A DNA stretch of 64,000 nt. Source: Rikenella microfusus. GTDB lineage: Bacteria; Bacteroidota; Bacteroidia; Bacteroidales; VadinHA17. This document shows, piece by piece, positions 27,765 through 37,748 of the stretch. A program made the translations under genes and the position numbers. The DNA lies in assembly GCA_020722575.1 (NCBI GenBank), contig DYKN01000002.1:124001-188000 (forward strand). The letters run 5' to 3'. The notes under the pieces are model-generated. The model did no database searches, was not told where the DNA came from, and saw nothing but the letters and a program-made list of their open reading frames with translations. Each line of letters begins with the position of its first letter. Within the stretch, counting starts at the first letter, position 1.

Positions 27765-30700
27765 AAAAATAATATATATTTTTAGTGTACTGGCAGTTAT
27801 ATTCAGCTGTTTCCTTTTATCATGCAATGATTTATTAATAGATGATGAACTAAAGAAGGGTTTTATTAGTCCACCCGATTCTGCCCTGCCAGGTGTTTAC
27901 TGGTACTTTATGGACGGTAATATCAGTAAAGAGGCTATTACTAAAGATCTTGAATCAATGCAAAAGGCTGGCATTGGCTATGCCATTTTTCTAGAAGTTG
28001 ATGCTGGTATTCCCCGGGGGGAAATTGAGTTTATGAGTGATAAGTGGATAGAACTTTTTACTCATGCAATCAGGGAAGCTGAAAGAATTGGAATAAAAAC
28101 AATACTTGGTTCGGGACCTGGCTGGGCCGGAAGTGGCGGACCATGGGTAAGGCCTGAACTCTCAATGATGCACCTTGTTGCATCCGATACTGTTGTGTCA
28201 GGGCCATCAGTCTTTAACGGATCTCTTCCATTGCCAAAGCCCAGAAAACCTTTTTTCGGTGAAAGAACACTTACAGATAATCTCAAGGAATTAAGAGAAA
28301 AGTGGTATCAGGATGTTAGAGTAATCGCGTTCCCTTTTCAGGGAGAAAAAACAGGAGTTGAAAATCTTGACGAAAAGGCTTTTTATTACAGACCTCCTTA
28401 CACTTCACAACCATATGTTACTCCATTCTTCGTAATCCCGGAAGAATCCGATAGAAATCCGGATTCTATTGTCAGAAAGGAAAAAATTATTGATCTAACA
28501 CCATTATGCAAGGAAAACGGAGAAATTTTATGGAATGTTCCTCCAGGTCGATGGGTTATAATTCGTTTTGGGAAACGTAATAACGGCTCTGTTACTAGAC
28601 CTGCGCCCCTGCCCGGTCTTGGCTTTGAGTCGGACAAATTTGATACTGCTGCACTTGGTGAACACTTCAGGGCTTTTACAGGTAAACTAATTGAAAAAGT
28701 ACAACCAGTTAAATCAAATTCAAAGGGAGGATGGACAATGTTACATATCGACAGCTGGGAGATGGGAGCCCAGAACTGGAGTCATAACTTCCTGGATGAA
28801 TTCATTCGGCGCAGAGGCTACGACCCTGTCCTTTATTTGCCTGTGCTGGCTGGCTATATCGTTAACTCAAGCGAAGAGAGCGAAAGGTTTCTCTGGGATA
28901 TCAGACAAACAGCCGGTGAACTGATAATTGAAAATCATGCAAATTATTTTAAGACTCTGGGTAAGAAATACGGATTTGATCTGTCGATAGAGCCTTATGA
29001 TATGAATCCGGCACCTGATTTCGACCTTGGTGCTGTTGCAGATATCCCAATGGGAGAATTCTGGTCAGCAGGCTACGGATACAATTCTTCCTTCAGTTGC
29101 ATTGAAGCAACCTCGATAGGTCATGTAACCGGGAAACAGGTTATTGCTGCTGAAGCTTTTACTGCAGGCAGTGATGAAGCCTGGAAAAAATATCCGGGTA
29201 ATATGAAGAATCAGACTGATTGGGCATTGGCTCTCGGAATTAACCGATTCTTCTTTCACACTTTTGCACATAAATCTTATGGAGATAAATATCTGCCCGG
29301 AATGACAATGGGCCCTTACGGTGTACACTGGGACAGAGGCCAGACCTGGTGGCCCATGGTTGGGGAATATCATAAATACATATCCAAGTGCCAGTTCATG
29401 CTTATGCAGGGCGAACCTGTGGCAGAGATCCTCTTTCTTACCCCGGAAGGCTCTCCATCTGTATTTGTTCCACCATTATCTGCACTCGAGGGTTCCGATA
29501 CACTACCCGATAAAAAAAGCTATAACTTCGATGCTTGCTCACCTTCTTACCTTATCAAATATGCCTCGGTTCTTAATGGTAGAATCATTTTCCCTTCAGG
29601 TTCTTCATATTCTCTGCTTGTGTTACCGGCAATAAAAAGAATGACCCCGGAACTCCTGACAAAAATTAATGAACTTCTCAAAGCAGGAGCTATGATTGCC
29701 GGCATCAGGCCAGTTAAGTCACCTTCTCTATCCAGATTTCCTTCATGCGATGAGGAAGTCTCCACATTATCCGAAACAATTTGGGGAATAAAATGGAGCA
29801 AAGGGAAAAGCCAAATCAAATATCTTAATGGAACTCTTTTTAAACTTGATGAACCACCTGAAGGAAAAACATCAATTTCAATCGGACAAAATAATATTTC
29901 TGAAATATATCCAGATTATGATACACTTTCCAGAATTCTCAGGAGTATAGGAATAGAACCCGATTTCCTCTCCACGTCAGGCAAGATTCGTTATAACCAC
30001 CGAAAATTACCCAACCGTGAAATCTATTTCATCTCAAACAGAACAGACAAAAAAATTGAAGATAACTGTAAATTCCGTGATGGAACCATAAGGGCGGAAT
30101 TATGGAATCCTTTGACCGGAGAAATAAGTGAAATAAAAAATGTTTCAGCAATATCCAAAGGAGTATCTTTACCGTTAAAAATGGAACCATGGCAAAGTTT
30201 TTTCATAGTTTTTTATCATGACATCGAAGGATTTAATCAAATCAAAACAGATCATGAAGATAATTTCAATGAAAAGGAAGAACTGCTGAATATTAACGGA
30301 CCATGGAAAGTAACATTTGATAAAAACCTGGGTGGACCCGGTGAAATAACTTTTCCGGTAGCAGAAGACTGGACATTAAACCAGGACTCTGGAATAAAAT
30401 ATTATTCAGGTATAGCTGTTTACAAGACAAACTTTGATATTCCTCAGAAAAAATTAAACAGAAAATCATTTGAATACTACCTGAAAACAGAGCCAGTTAA
30501 CGGCATGATAAGAGTAAGAATCAATGGAACGGAAGCAGGTGTTTTATGGACCTACCCATGGGAAATAAAAATCAACTCTTCTCTTAAGTCAACAAATAAT
30601 TTACTCGAAATTGAAGTAGCCAACCTGTGGATCAACCGCCTTATAGGTGATGAACAGGAACCATGGGACGGAATTACAGAAAACAAATGGCCTGAATGGC

Positions 30701-30834
30701 TGATAAAAAATGAGAGAAGACCCACAAAGAGATTTACATTTACAACCCACAGATATTACAGGAAAGATGATAAATTGGTTCCGTCAGGTCTCACCGGACC
30801 TGTTAAAATCTTATTCAGGACAGTAAACAAGTAG
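27757..30834 (+). CDS. GH106-like alpha-L-rhamnosidase lipoprotein
   Basis: The 1025-residue product begins with a lipoprotein signal ending LLSC. The N-terminal region [30 protein letters not shown] and the [14 protein letters not shown] segment resemble glycoside hydrolase family 106 rhamnosidases. The C-terminal part (about 840-1025) has a GH2-like sugar-binding jelly-roll with [18 protein letters not shown] and [16 protein letters not shown]. Catalytic residues cannot be assigned with certainty here. It probably removes L-rhamnose from polysaccharides such as pectin at the cell surface. It overlaps trmD by 8 bp; there is no SusC/SusD pair or other glycosidase nearby, so it is not part of a classical polysaccharide utilisation locus in this window. 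Confidence 0.82.
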   Translation: MNKKIIYIFSVLAVIFSCFLLSCNDLLIDDELKKGFISPPDSALPGVYWYFMDGNISKEAITKDLESMQKAGIGYAIFLEVDAGIPRGEIEFMSDKWIELFTHAIREAERIGIKTILGSGPGWAGSGGPWVRPELSMMHLVASDTVVSGPSVFNGSLPLPKPRKPFFGERTLTDNLKELREKWYQDVRVIAFPFQGEKTGVENLDEKAFYYRPPYTSQPYVTPFFVIPEESDRNPDSIVRKEKIIDLTPLCKENGEILWNVPPGRWVIIRFGKRNNGSVTRPAPLPGLGFESDKFDTAALGEHFRAFTGKLIEKVQPVKSNSKGGWTMLHIDSWEMGAQNWSHNFLDEFIRRRGYDPVLYLPVLAGYIVNSSEESERFLWDIRQTAGELIIENHANYFKTLGKKYGFDLSIEPYDMNPAPDFDLGAVADIPMGEFWSAGYGYNSSFSCIEATSIGHVTGKQVIAAEAFTAGSDEAWKKYPGNMKNQTDWALALGINRFFFHTFAHKSYGDKYLPGMTMGPYGVHWDRGQTWWPMVGEYHKYISKCQFMLMQGEPVAEILFLTPEGSPSVFVPPLSALEGSDTLPDKKSYNFDACSPSYLIKYASVLNGRIIFPSGSSYSLLVLPAIKRMTPELLTKINELLKAGAMIAGIRPVKSPSLSRFPSCDEEVSTLSETIWGIKWSKGKSQIKYLNGTLFKLDEPPEGKTSISIGQNNISEIYPDYDTLSRILRSIGIEPDFLSTSGKIRYNHRKLPNREIYFISNRTDKKIEDNCKFRDGTIRAELWNPLTGEISEIKNVSAISKGVSLPLKMEPWQSFFIVFYHDIEGFNQIKTDHEDNFNEKEELLNINGPWKVTFDKNLGGPGEITFPVAEDWTLNQDSGIKYYSGIAVYKTNFDIPQKKLNRKSFEYYLKTEPVNGMIRVRINGTEAGVLWTYPWEIKINSSLKSTNNLLEIEVANLWINRLIGDEQEPWDGITENKWPEWLIKNERRPTKRFTFTTHRYYRKDDKLVPSGLTGPVKILFRTVNK

Positions 30835-30867
30835 AGTATAATTAATAATTTTAACTGATTCATTTTG

Positions 30868-30885
30868 AAAAGAGAAAACTCTTTT
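30868..30885 (+). terminator. Possible weak hairpin terminator after the GH106-like gene
   Basis: AAAAGAG (30868-30874), loop AAAA and CTCTTTT (30879-30885) form a perfect seven-base-pair hairpin 34 bp after the stop codon. The stem is AT-rich and the T run is part of the stem, so it may be weak. Confidence 0.4.
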
Positions 30886-31155
30886 GTAAGATTGCAGCTT
30901 CAATTAATATTATTATTTACTGGCAGATGCACGGCAGAAAAAAAATAAAATTTTCCTTCGCAATTTGTTCACCTGACGTGGAATTACGTTCTGCATGGTT
31001 CATTTCATTTGCCTTTGCCAGCAGGCAGATAAGGCAACTTCGGTTGCCATATTAATCTGAAATTAGATTAGAAAATATTTTTATACCCCCATTTTTTTGA
31101 TTTTTTATAAAAATATAATTGTCAGCATTTATAAACAATATTTAATATTTCAAAA
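30886..31155. other. Intergenic region before the ornithine aminotransferase gene
   Basis: No protein gene was recognised. The central part (31008-31070) holds clustered inverted repeats described separately. The last 70 bp are very AT-rich and presumably contain the aminotransferase promoter, but no exact TAnnTTTG element was found. Confidence 0.35.
31008..31070 (+). promoter_or_regulatory. Structured element with mutually exclusive hairpins upstream of rocD
   Basis: TTGCCTT (31009-31015) can pair with AAGGCAA (31031-31037), extended by TGCC (31016-31019) with GGCA (31024-31027). The same middle segment, GGCAAC at 31033-31038, forms a perfect hairpin with GTTGCC (31043-31048) closed by a TTCG tetraloop. 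A third hairpin TAATCT/AGATTA lies at 31053-31070. Such competing stems are typical of attenuators, but it could also be the terminator of the upstream gene or an intergenic repeat. Confidence 0.4.
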
Positions 31156-32367
31156 ATGAAAACACAGGATTACATCAACAGAGAAGATAAGTATGGTGCA
31201 CATAATTACCATCCATTGCCAGTTGTTCTTGACAGAGGAGAAGGAGTGTTTGTATGGGATGTTGAAGGGAAAAGATATTTTGATTTCCTTTCGGCTTATT
31301 CAGCAGTTAATCAGGGTCACTGTCACCCTGAAATAGTAAATGTATTGATAAGTCAGGCAAAAAAACTCACATTAACATCAAGAGCATTCTACAATTCAGC
31401 TCTTGGGGAGTATGAAGAGTATGTAACGAAATATTTCGGCTATGATAAGGTATTACCTATGAATACCGGTGCTGAAGGAGACGAAACAGCTTTAAAGCTC
31501 TGCAGAAAATGGGCATATAAAGTAAAGGGTATCAAGGAATATAATGCAAAAATCATCTGCTGCGCCGGTAATTTTCATGGCAGGACAATAACAATTATTT
31601 CAATGTCAACCGATCCTGATGCAAGAAATCACTACGGTCCTTATACACCGGGTTTCGAAATCATACCATACAATGATCTTAATGCACTTGAAAAGGCTTT
31701 AAATGACCCCGATGTGGCTGGTTTTCTTGTTGAGCCGATTCAGGGAGAAGCAGGTGTTGTTGTACCTGACGAAGGATATCTGAAGAAAGCATATGAAATG
31801 TGCAAGGCAAAGAATGTGCTTTTTATTGCCGACGAGGTTCAGACAGGGCTTGGTCGTACCGGTAAACTTCTGGCATGCGATCATGAAAACGTAAGGCCCG
31901 ATATCCTTATTCTGGGTAAAGCTCTGGGCGGAGGCGTTTATCCAGTTTCAGCCGTTCTTGCCGACGATGAAATAATGCTTACAATTAAACCGGGAGAACA
32001 TGGTTCAACTTTCGGAGGTAACCCCCTCGCAGCAAAAGTGGCAATAACCTCCCTCGAAATAATTAAAAAAGAAAAACTTGCTGAGAATGCTGAAAAAATG
32101 GGTAAAATCTTCAGGAACGAATTTTCCGGTATTAAATCGGATCTGATTGAATTTGTGAGAGGAAAGGGACTACTTAATGCTGTGGGCATACGACCCAAAA
32201 GAGGCAAAACAGCATGGGATGTATGCCTTGCCATGAAAGAAAACGGACTTATTGCAAAACCCACACATGAACATATTATACGTTTTGCACCACCCCTTGT
32301 AATAACTGAAGATCAACTCAGGGAAGCAATGAATATCATTAAGGAAACATTTAAACAGTTTGAATAA
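31156..32367 (+). CDS. rocD: Ornithine--oxo-acid aminotransferase
   Basis: The enzyme moves the delta-amino group of ornithine to 2-oxoglutarate, giving glutamate semialdehyde. The 403-residue product is a class III PLP aminotransferase: [13 protein letters not shown] near residue 97, [17 protein letters not shown] near 137, [11 protein letters not shown] near 230, and ILGKALGGG with PLP Lys255. The N-terminal sequence [13 protein letters not shown] and the FHGRT segment are characteristic of ornithine rather than acetylornithine aminotransferase. It is monocistronic and followed by a strong terminator. Confidence 0.93.
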   Translation: MKTQDYINREDKYGAHNYHPLPVVLDRGEGVFVWDVEGKRYFDFLSAYSAVNQGHCHPEIVNVLISQAKKLTLTSRAFYNSALGEYEEYVTKYFGYDKVLPMNTGAEGDETALKLCRKWAYKVKGIKEYNAKIICCAGNFHGRTITIISMSTDPDARNHYGPYTPGFEIIPYNDLNALEKALNDPDVAGFLVEPIQGEAGVVVPDEGYLKKAYEMCKAKNVLFIADEVQTGLGRTGKLLACDHENVRPDILILGKALGGGVYPVSAVLADDEIMLTIKPGEHGSTFGGNPLAAKVAITSLEIIKKEKLAENAEKMGKIFRNEFSGIKSDLIEFVRGKGLLNAVGIRPKRGKTAWDVCLAMKENGLIAKPTHEHIIRFAPPLVITEDQLREAMNIIKETFKQFE

Positions 32368-32428
32368 TAATCCTTCTATAAATAAGGAACAAATAGAAAG
32401 AACATAATTTTTAAACCTGTATCATTGT

Positions 32429-32480
32429 GTTTACCCGTGGTGATTTTGGTTTGAGGCCACGGGTAAGCACTTTAATTTTT
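32429..32480 (+). terminator. Rho-independent terminator after rocD
   Basis: TTACCCGTGG (32431-32440) pairs perfectly with CCACGGGTAA (32457-32466), extended by two more base pairs outward, one of them G-T. It is followed by a T-rich run (TTTAATTTTTATT). The position fits termination of the aminotransferase transcript. Confidence 0.8.
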
Positions 32481-32581
32481 ATTGCTCTATTTATCAGTCA
32501 GTAAATAATTGAACAATACCTCCCCTATAACAGGGTGTTGAATTGTTTTTCTGAAATATTTCTCTTCTTCGTCAAAACCAT

Positions 32582-32589
32582 TATTTTTG
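32582..32589 (+). promoter_or_regulatory. -7 promoter element for the M28-PDZ gene
   Basis: TATTTTTG matches TAnnTTTG and lies 32 bp before the chosen start codon. It supports the ATG at 32622 rather than an upstream TTG. Confidence 0.4.
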
Positions 32590-32621
32590 ATATTTTATTT
32601 AACCTATTTGTATTATTAAAA

Positions 32622-34406
32622 ATGAACGGAAACTTTAAACTTTTCTTTACTGCATTATTTATCACTGTTCTACTGGCTTTTTCATGCCAACCTCGTTTTA
32701 CGTCGGAAATCACCGTAAGTGAGTTGAAACAGCATATTCAATATCTCTCATCCGAAAAACTTGAAGGCAGAGCGACCGGGTCAACTGGTGATAGTCTGGC
32801 TGCAGTTTATATAAGAAAAGTTCTGAAAAGATACGGTCTTGTTCCTGCTGAAGGCGATGGTTTTCAAAGATTTAAAGTAGTTGCCTCGGCTGAAGCAGGC
32901 GACGGAAACTTCCTTTCGGTGAACGGAACGGTTTTTAAAATTGGGGAGGATTTTATTCCGGTATCTTTCAGCAGTAATAAATCTTTAACAGCAGAAGTGG
33001 TGTTCGCGGGATATGGCTTCAATATAAGCAATGATTCCATTAACATAAACGATTATGAAACTGTAGATGCTTCAGGTAAGTGGATAATGGTCTTCAGAGG
33101 TGATCCTGAAATGGATAATCCTTCGAGCATTTTTATACCCTACTCGTCTGACAGGCATAAAACTCTTCTGGCAAAGGATAAAGGCGCTGCAGGTGTCTTA
33201 CTGGTTTCAGGGGAAGAATATGACCGAGAAGATATACTTGAAACGCTTACAGGTGGTGAAACAGAATGCGGGATACCTGTAATTAGAATTAAGCGGTATG
33301 TAGCTGATACCATTCTTAAAAGCCATGGTACCAGTATAACATCACTTGAGAAATTATTGAAAAACCCTATCGTATCTAAAAGTTTCAATACCGGCACACA
33401 GGTTAAGGCAACAGCAGAAGTGATTCAGCACAAAGCCACAACAAGAAATGTTGCAATGCTTCTGCCAGGAATTGATGAAAATCTTAAAAATGAGTATCTG
33501 GTGATTGGTGCTCATTTTGATCATCTTGGCTGGGGAGGAAAGGGATCATCAAGCCGTAAACCAGATACCATTGCAGTACATCATGGTGCCGATGATAATG
33601 CATCAGGAACTGCTATGATGATGGAACTTGCAGGACGTTTTGCGGGCGAAAAAGCAAATAAAAGAAGCATTCTGTTTATTGCATTTACGGGAGAAGAAAA
33701 AGGACTTCTGGGGTCTAAATATTTCACTGACCATCTTCCGGTAGATAAAGAAAAGATTAATGCAATGATTAATCTTGACATGACAGGTAGGCTCAGGGAA
33801 ACAAAAGATATTCAAATAGGTGGTGTGGGCACGGCAGCAGGGCTCAAGGAAAAAGCAGAATCACTTGTTGACACTCTTTTCCTTAAACCTGTTTTCACTT
33901 CTGAAGGATCCGGTCCATCAGATCATGCTGCATTTTATGCAAAAAACATCCCTGTGGTTTTCATTACAACAGGCGCTCATCCTGATTATCACACTCCTGA
34001 AGACACATGGGATAAGATAAACTATAATGGCATGCTGACTGTTTCGAATTATGTATTTAATCTTGCTAAGCTCCTGTCATCAGAGCCTGAGAAGTTAACA
34101 TTCATGGAGTCAGGACCGACTGAAAGTATCTCCCGAAGGCCCATAAGACGAGGAGTAACACTGGGAATTATGCCCGACGTTACAGGCAGTGTGAAAAATG
34201 GTCTGAAGGTTGAACTTGTTACATCAGGCCGACCGGCTGACCTTGGAGGAATGAAAAAGGGAGACATTATTACTTCAATTAACGGAGAACCGGTATCGGA
34301 CATTGAAGAATATATGTACAGACTAACCCGGCTTAAGAAAGGTGAAGCTATTACCGTAGTAGTCTTAAGAGATGGACGACAACTTGAACTTCTTATTCAA
34401 CTTTAA
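32622..34406 (+). CDS. M28-family metallopeptidase lipoprotein with PA and PDZ domains
   Basis: The 594-residue product has a lipoprotein signal ending LLAFSC. A PA-type insert (about 100-250) precedes the M28 core: His298 in GAHFDHLG, bridging Asp324 in ADDNASG, catalytic Glu358 and Glu359 in FTGEEKG, Asp386 in NLDMTG, and a final His in DYHTPEDT. Residues from about 505 to the end form a PDZ domain with GGMKKGDIITSINGEPV. These enzymes are exo-aminopeptidases with two zinc ions; the PDZ domain may bind substrates or partners. I start at ATG 32622, directly before the signal peptide. The next gene begins 8 bp after the stop, so they are probably co-transcribed. Confidence 0.9.
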   Translation: MNGNFKLFFTALFITVLLAFSCQPRFTSEITVSELKQHIQYLSSEKLEGRATGSTGDSLAAVYIRKVLKRYGLVPAEGDGFQRFKVVASAEAGDGNFLSVNGTVFKIGEDFIPVSFSSNKSLTAEVVFAGYGFNISNDSININDYETVDASGKWIMVFRGDPEMDNPSSIFIPYSSDRHKTLLAKDKGAAGVLLVSGEEYDREDILETLTGGETECGIPVIRIKRYVADTILKSHGTSITSLEKLLKNPIVSKSFNTGTQVKATAEVIQHKATTRNVAMLLPGIDENLKNEYLVIGAHFDHLGWGGKGSSSRKPDTIAVHHGADDNASGTAMMMELAGRFAGEKANKRSILFIAFTGEEKGLLGSKYFTDHLPVDKEKINAMINLDMTGRLRETKDIQIGGVGTAAGLKEKAESLVDTLFLKPVFTSEGSGPSDHAAFYAKNIPVVFITTGAHPDYHTPEDTWDKINYNGMLTVSNYVFNLAKLLSSEPEKLTFMESGPTESISRRPIRRGVTLGIMPDVTGSVKNGLKVELVTSGRPADLGGMKKGDIITSINGEPVSDIEEYMYRLTRLKKGEAITVVVLRDGRQLELLIQL

Positions 34407-34414
34407 CAGCAGGT

Positions 34415-35308
34415 ATGAAAAATATTATTATCTGGCTTTCCGCTATAATTATTACATTATCGGCCGCAATTTATCAGAGAAGAACAGGCCCAACATATCC
34501 GCAGAGGGCTAAGATAACAGTTAATGGCAAATTTTATGACATTAAACTTGTAAGAAGTCTCGGTCTTGATGAACAACCTTTCGTCAGACTTTCAATTGAT
34601 GATTCAACTGCTTCGGCAGTATTATATTACAGAAGATACCCCACTGATGATCCATGGGAAACAAAGGATTTCAGTTACAACATTATCAGAGTAAACTCTT
34701 TTCTTATGAACAGAGTTTTCGGAATATACGAAATGAAAGGTTATTATGCGGCTCTTCCCCAGCAACCACCTGCCGGAAAACTTGAATATTATATCAAAAT
34801 TACTGACTCAACAGGTACACGTGAACTTTTTAAAGAGAATCCTGTGATTGTAAGGTTTAAAGGAACTGTTCCGGGCTTGATCCTGATTCCGCACATAATC
34901 CTGATGTTTATTGCAATGCTTTTTTCTACGGTTGCAGGACTGATGGCTATCTCCCGTCACAGTTCTTTCAAAAAATATTCTGTACTAACTTTAATCCTCC
35001 TGACTGCAGGTGGAATGATTCTGGGTCCTGTTGTACAATATTATGCATTTGGTGATCTCTGGACAGGAATCCCATTCGGATGGGATTTAACCGATAATAA
35101 GACACTCATCGCTTTCGTTTTCTGGTCAATAGCTGTTGCAACAAACCGAAAACACAAGCGTCCGTTCTGGCCTGCCCTGGCTGCACTCATACTCCTTATC
35201 GTTTACTCCATACCTCACAGCATGTTCGGTTCGGAACTGGATTATGAAAGCGGTAAAGTAATCCAGGGTGCTATTTTTAACATTTTTAATAATTTTCCCC
35301 GGATTTAA
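34415..35308 (+). CDS. Hypothetical membrane protein
   Basis: I do not recognise a family. The 297-residue product has an N-terminal hydrophobic segment (residues 3-19), a soluble beta-rich stretch to about 145 that should lie outside the cytoplasm, and four further hydrophobic segments (about 150-172, 185-210, 230-245 and 253-268). The soluble part includes VRLSIDDSTASAVLYYRRYP and YYIKITDSTG, like a small beta-sandwich. It lies 8 bp after the M28-PDZ gene and about 95 bp before the sigma factor, so it could belong to the same unit. Confidence 0.7.
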   Translation: MKNIIIWLSAIIITLSAAIYQRRTGPTYPQRAKITVNGKFYDIKLVRSLGLDEQPFVRLSIDDSTASAVLYYRRYPTDDPWETKDFSYNIIRVNSFLMNRVFGIYEMKGYYAALPQQPPAGKLEYYIKITDSTGTRELFKENPVIVRFKGTVPGLILIPHIILMFIAMLFSTVAGLMAISRHSSFKKYSVLTLILLTAGGMILGPVVQYYAFGDLWTGIPFGWDLTDNKTLIAFVFWSIAVATNRKHKRPFWPALAALILLIVYSIPHSMFGSELDYESGKVIQGAIFNIFNNFPRI

Positions 35309-35402
35309 ATGCAACATACAAATTTTCCTTCCGTCTTTCTGTCAGAAAAAAGACAATGAAGTGGATGTGGCAGTAAATATTAGTCCGGGTTTTAAAAGAA
35401 AA

Positions 35403-35969
35403 ATGAACAACAATACCGAAGCAACATACCGAAACATCCACAAGGACCTTATAGATGGGTGCAGAAATGGTGATCAGAAGGCACAATTTCAGATTTACAA
35501 GCTTTACTACAAAGCTATGTATAACACGAGCCTGAGAATTGTAAACGATTCGATGGAAGCCGAAGATATTATGCAGGAATCATTCCTGTCGGCCTTTGAA
35601 AAAATAGACACATATTCCGGGACTGTAAGCTTCGGAGCATGGCTGAAAAGAATTGTGATAAACAGGTCACTCGATACACTTAATAAAAGAAAGATGATCT
35701 TTGAAGATATTGACACTCTTCACGGATTAAAGGATGAAAGTACAGAAGAAACTTTGTATATCGAGGATCTTGATTCCAAAGTTGAAGAGGTTAAAAAAGC
35801 AATTGAAAGATTACCCGATGGTTACAGGGTTATTTTGACGCTTTATCTCATTGAAGGTTATGACCATGACGAAATAGCTGAAATTCTTTCCATTTCCAGC
35901 AGTACTTCAAGGTCCCAGCTTTCACGGGCAAGGCAAAAACTTATCAATGAGTTAAAAACGAAAGTGTAA
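35403..35969 (+). CDS. ECF-type RNA polymerase sigma factor
   Basis: A sigma-70 family factor of about 188 residues with only regions 2 and 4. Region 2 is visible as IVNDSMEAEDIMQESFLSAF followed by FGAWLKRIVINRSLD. Region 4 is visible as RLPDGYRVILTLYLIEGYDHDEIAEILSIS with a helix-turn-helix near the end. I choose ATG 35403 because upstream residues look unrelated and overlap the previous gene. The next gene starts 3 bp after the stop and encodes a small membrane protein, likely its regulator. It probably responds to an envelope signal, which is inference. Confidence 0.92.
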   Translation: MNNNTEATYRNIHKDLIDGCRNGDQKAQFQIYKLYYKAMYNTSLRIVNDSMEAEDIMQESFLSAFEKIDTYSGTVSFGAWLKRIVINRSLDTLNKRKMIFEDIDTLHGLKDESTEETLYIEDLDSKVEEVKKAIERLPDGYRVILTLYLIEGYDHDEIAEILSISSSTSRSQLSRARQKLINELKTKV

Positions 35970-35972
35970 AAA

Positions 35973-36545
35973 ATGAGAAAAATGAAAAATATAGATGACT
36001 TCATCAAGGAAAAAAGGAACCTGTTCGACGATAGCGAGCCGATCAGTGGTCACATGGAAAGGTTTGAATGGAAACTTGAAAAAAGGCTCCATTCAAGGCA
36101 GAATAAAAAAAGCATTCTACCTTACCTGCTTAAAGCAGCAGTTGTTACAATTATGATAACCATCTCCTCTCTCTGGATATGGGATAATTTCATACGCTCC
36201 GACAATAAAAAAATGGCACTCGGTGATGTATCACCCCAATACAGGGAAGTTGAAAACTATTACGTGCACGAGGTAAGCACTATTAAAGGAGAACTTAAAA
36301 ACCATTACCTGAAAGACGACCCTGAACAAAAAGAAATGATTGATAAAGAACTCAGAAGTATGGATTCAGTTTATCTGCAACTCCAGAAAGATCTTAGAGC
36401 CAATCCGGATGACGAACGAATAATTAATGCCATGATTGAGCACTATCAGACTAAAGTTGAGGTATTATCATATATCCTTAACCAGTTAAAAAGTATAAGA
36501 AATGAACATGAAAATATACAGAATAATGGAAAAACAAATATTTAA
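35973..36545 (+). CDS. Small membrane protein, probable anti-sigma regulator
   Basis: The 190-residue protein has a charged N-terminal cytoplasmic region of about 50 residues, one transmembrane helix (about 50-70), and a charged helical extracytoplasmic part with coiled-coil character (about 80-180). It shows no known zinc-binding anti-sigma motif. The layout and position 3 bp after an ECF sigma factor suggest an anti-sigma factor, but sequence alone does not prove it. It overlaps the next gene at its 3' end. Confidence 0.65.
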   Translation: MRKMKNIDDFIKEKRNLFDDSEPISGHMERFEWKLEKRLHSRQNKKSILPYLLKAAVVTIMITISSLWIWDNFIRSDNKKMALGDVSPQYREVENYYVHEVSTIKGELKNHYLKDDPEQKEMIDKELRSMDSVYLQLQKDLRANPDDERIINAMIEHYQTKVEVLSYILNQLKSIRNEHENIQNNGKTNI

Positions 36546-37605
36546 TAATAGGTTGCTGATTCTTGCAGTATTTGGCCTAATGGTAAATGCAGTGCAGGCA
36601 CAGGAGGTAACAAAAGAATTCAGGAAAGAGTACAGTGCCGATAAAAATACCATTGTTGAAATAAACAACAAATACGGTAACGTTGTTATATCAAACTGGG
36701 ACAATGATAAAGTAGAAATCTATGTTAAAGTTACCATCGAGCTACCTGACAGAAGCCGGGCAGAAAAACTTATTAACCTCATTGATGTAGAATTTTTGGA
36801 GAGTGAGAACAGAGTCTCAGCCAGAACAGTTATTGATCAAAAATTCACTTTCTCCGGTTGGGGAATTCCAGGTAGAAAATTCAGCATTAACTATGCCGTT
36901 AAAATGCCTTATTATTGCAATCTCGAACTTATTAACAGATATGGTAATACTGACATTGACGAAATCCGGGGATACATAAACCTTGATATTAAGTACGGCA
37001 ATCTAACAATAACCAGATTGACAAGAGATGATGAAAAACCACTCAACAAAATATCTCTCTCCTACGGCAAAGGTCTTGTAAAAGAAGCAGGATGGCTGGA
37101 TATTTACCTTCGATATGCTTCACTTTTTGAACTACCAACAACCAGAGCTCTACTCCTCGACAGCCGTTATTCAAAAATAAAGGCTGATCAGATAAGTAGT
37201 TACGTTGGAGTATCAAAATATGATAACATTCAAATCGGCAAAATAAACAACCTTGTTCTGGAAACTGGTTATACAACACTTAATGTTGAATATCTTGAGA
37301 AGAAGCTTCAGGTTTACGGAAGCTATGGGTCAGTAAGTATAAATTATGTACCTCAAAACTTTCAATCTATTGACATCGATACAAGGTATACAGGAGTAAG
37401 AATTGGAATTGATAAGGATGCCAATTATAAACTTAAAGGCCATACTTCATATTCATCCATCAAATTTAATGAGGATAATTTTGTTGTTAGGAAACGCATA
37501 ATTGACAATAATTCATCAGAAATTGAAGGTATTGTAGGTGACGAGAAATTGGCACAGGCCACAATTAATATATCAAGTTCCTATGGCTCTGTAAGGCTTT
37601 ACTGA
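36526..37605 (+). CDS. Exported DUF4097-like repeat protein
   Basis: The product of about 359 residues has a signal peptide ending VQAQ and then repeated beta segments such as NNKYGNVVISNWDND, INLDIKYGNLTI and LSYGKGLV. A recurring Y-G-x-[VL] pattern suggests a beta-helix as in DUF4097/putative adhesin proteins. No enzyme motif was recognised. The start is uncertain: ATG 36526 gives a compact signal peptide, while ATG 36502 adds eight residues. It overlaps the probable anti-sigma gene, so translation may be coupled. Such proteins commonly follow ECF sigma genes in this phylum. It ends before a strong terminator. Confidence 0.75.
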   Translation: MEKQIFNNRLLILAVFGLMVNAVQAQEVTKEFRKEYSADKNTIVEINNKYGNVVISNWDNDKVEIYVKVTIELPDRSRAEKLINLIDVEFLESENRVSARTVIDQKFTFSGWGIPGRKFSINYAVKMPYYCNLELINRYGNTDIDEIRGYINLDIKYGNLTITRLTRDDEKPLNKISLSYGKGLVKEAGWLDIYLRYASLFELPTTRALLLDSRYSKIKADQISSYVGVSKYDNIQIGKINNLVLETGYTTLNVEYLEKKLQVYGSYGSVSINYVPQNFQSIDIDTRYTGVRIGIDKDANYKLKGHTSYSSIKFNEDNFVVRKRIIDNNSSEIEGIVGDEKLAQATINISSSYGSVRLY

Positions 37606-37633
37606 TTACAAATTTCGTCAGGAAACCCGTTAG

Positions 37634-37673
37634 CCCTCTCCTTTTAATTAACCATGGAGAGGGTTTTCTTTTT
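37634..37673 (+). terminator. Rho-independent terminator after the sigma-factor cluster
   Basis: CCCTCTCC (37634-37641) pairs perfectly with GGAGAGGG (37656-37663), followed by TTTTCTTTTT. This is a textbook terminator closing the M28/sigma/DUF4097 unit. Confidence 0.85.
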
Positions 37674-37718
37674 CCTGTTAAAAAAATAACTATTTTTCAT
37701 AAAAAAGAATGATTTTGA

Positions 37719-37726
37719 TACTTTTG
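37719..37726 (+). promoter_or_regulatory. -7 promoter element for the cupin-symporter pair
   Basis: TACTTTTG matches TAnnTTTG and lies 22 bp before the cupin start. A TTTC rather than TTTG lies in the -33 region. The leader would be about 15 nt. Confidence 0.45.
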
Positions 37727-37748
37727 ATATGATTTTAATATTAAAAAT

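Noticed and set aside
27757..30834. Polysaccharide utilisation locus around the rhamnosidase-like gene
   Set aside because: No SusC/SusD, other glycosidase or hybrid two-component gene is nearby.
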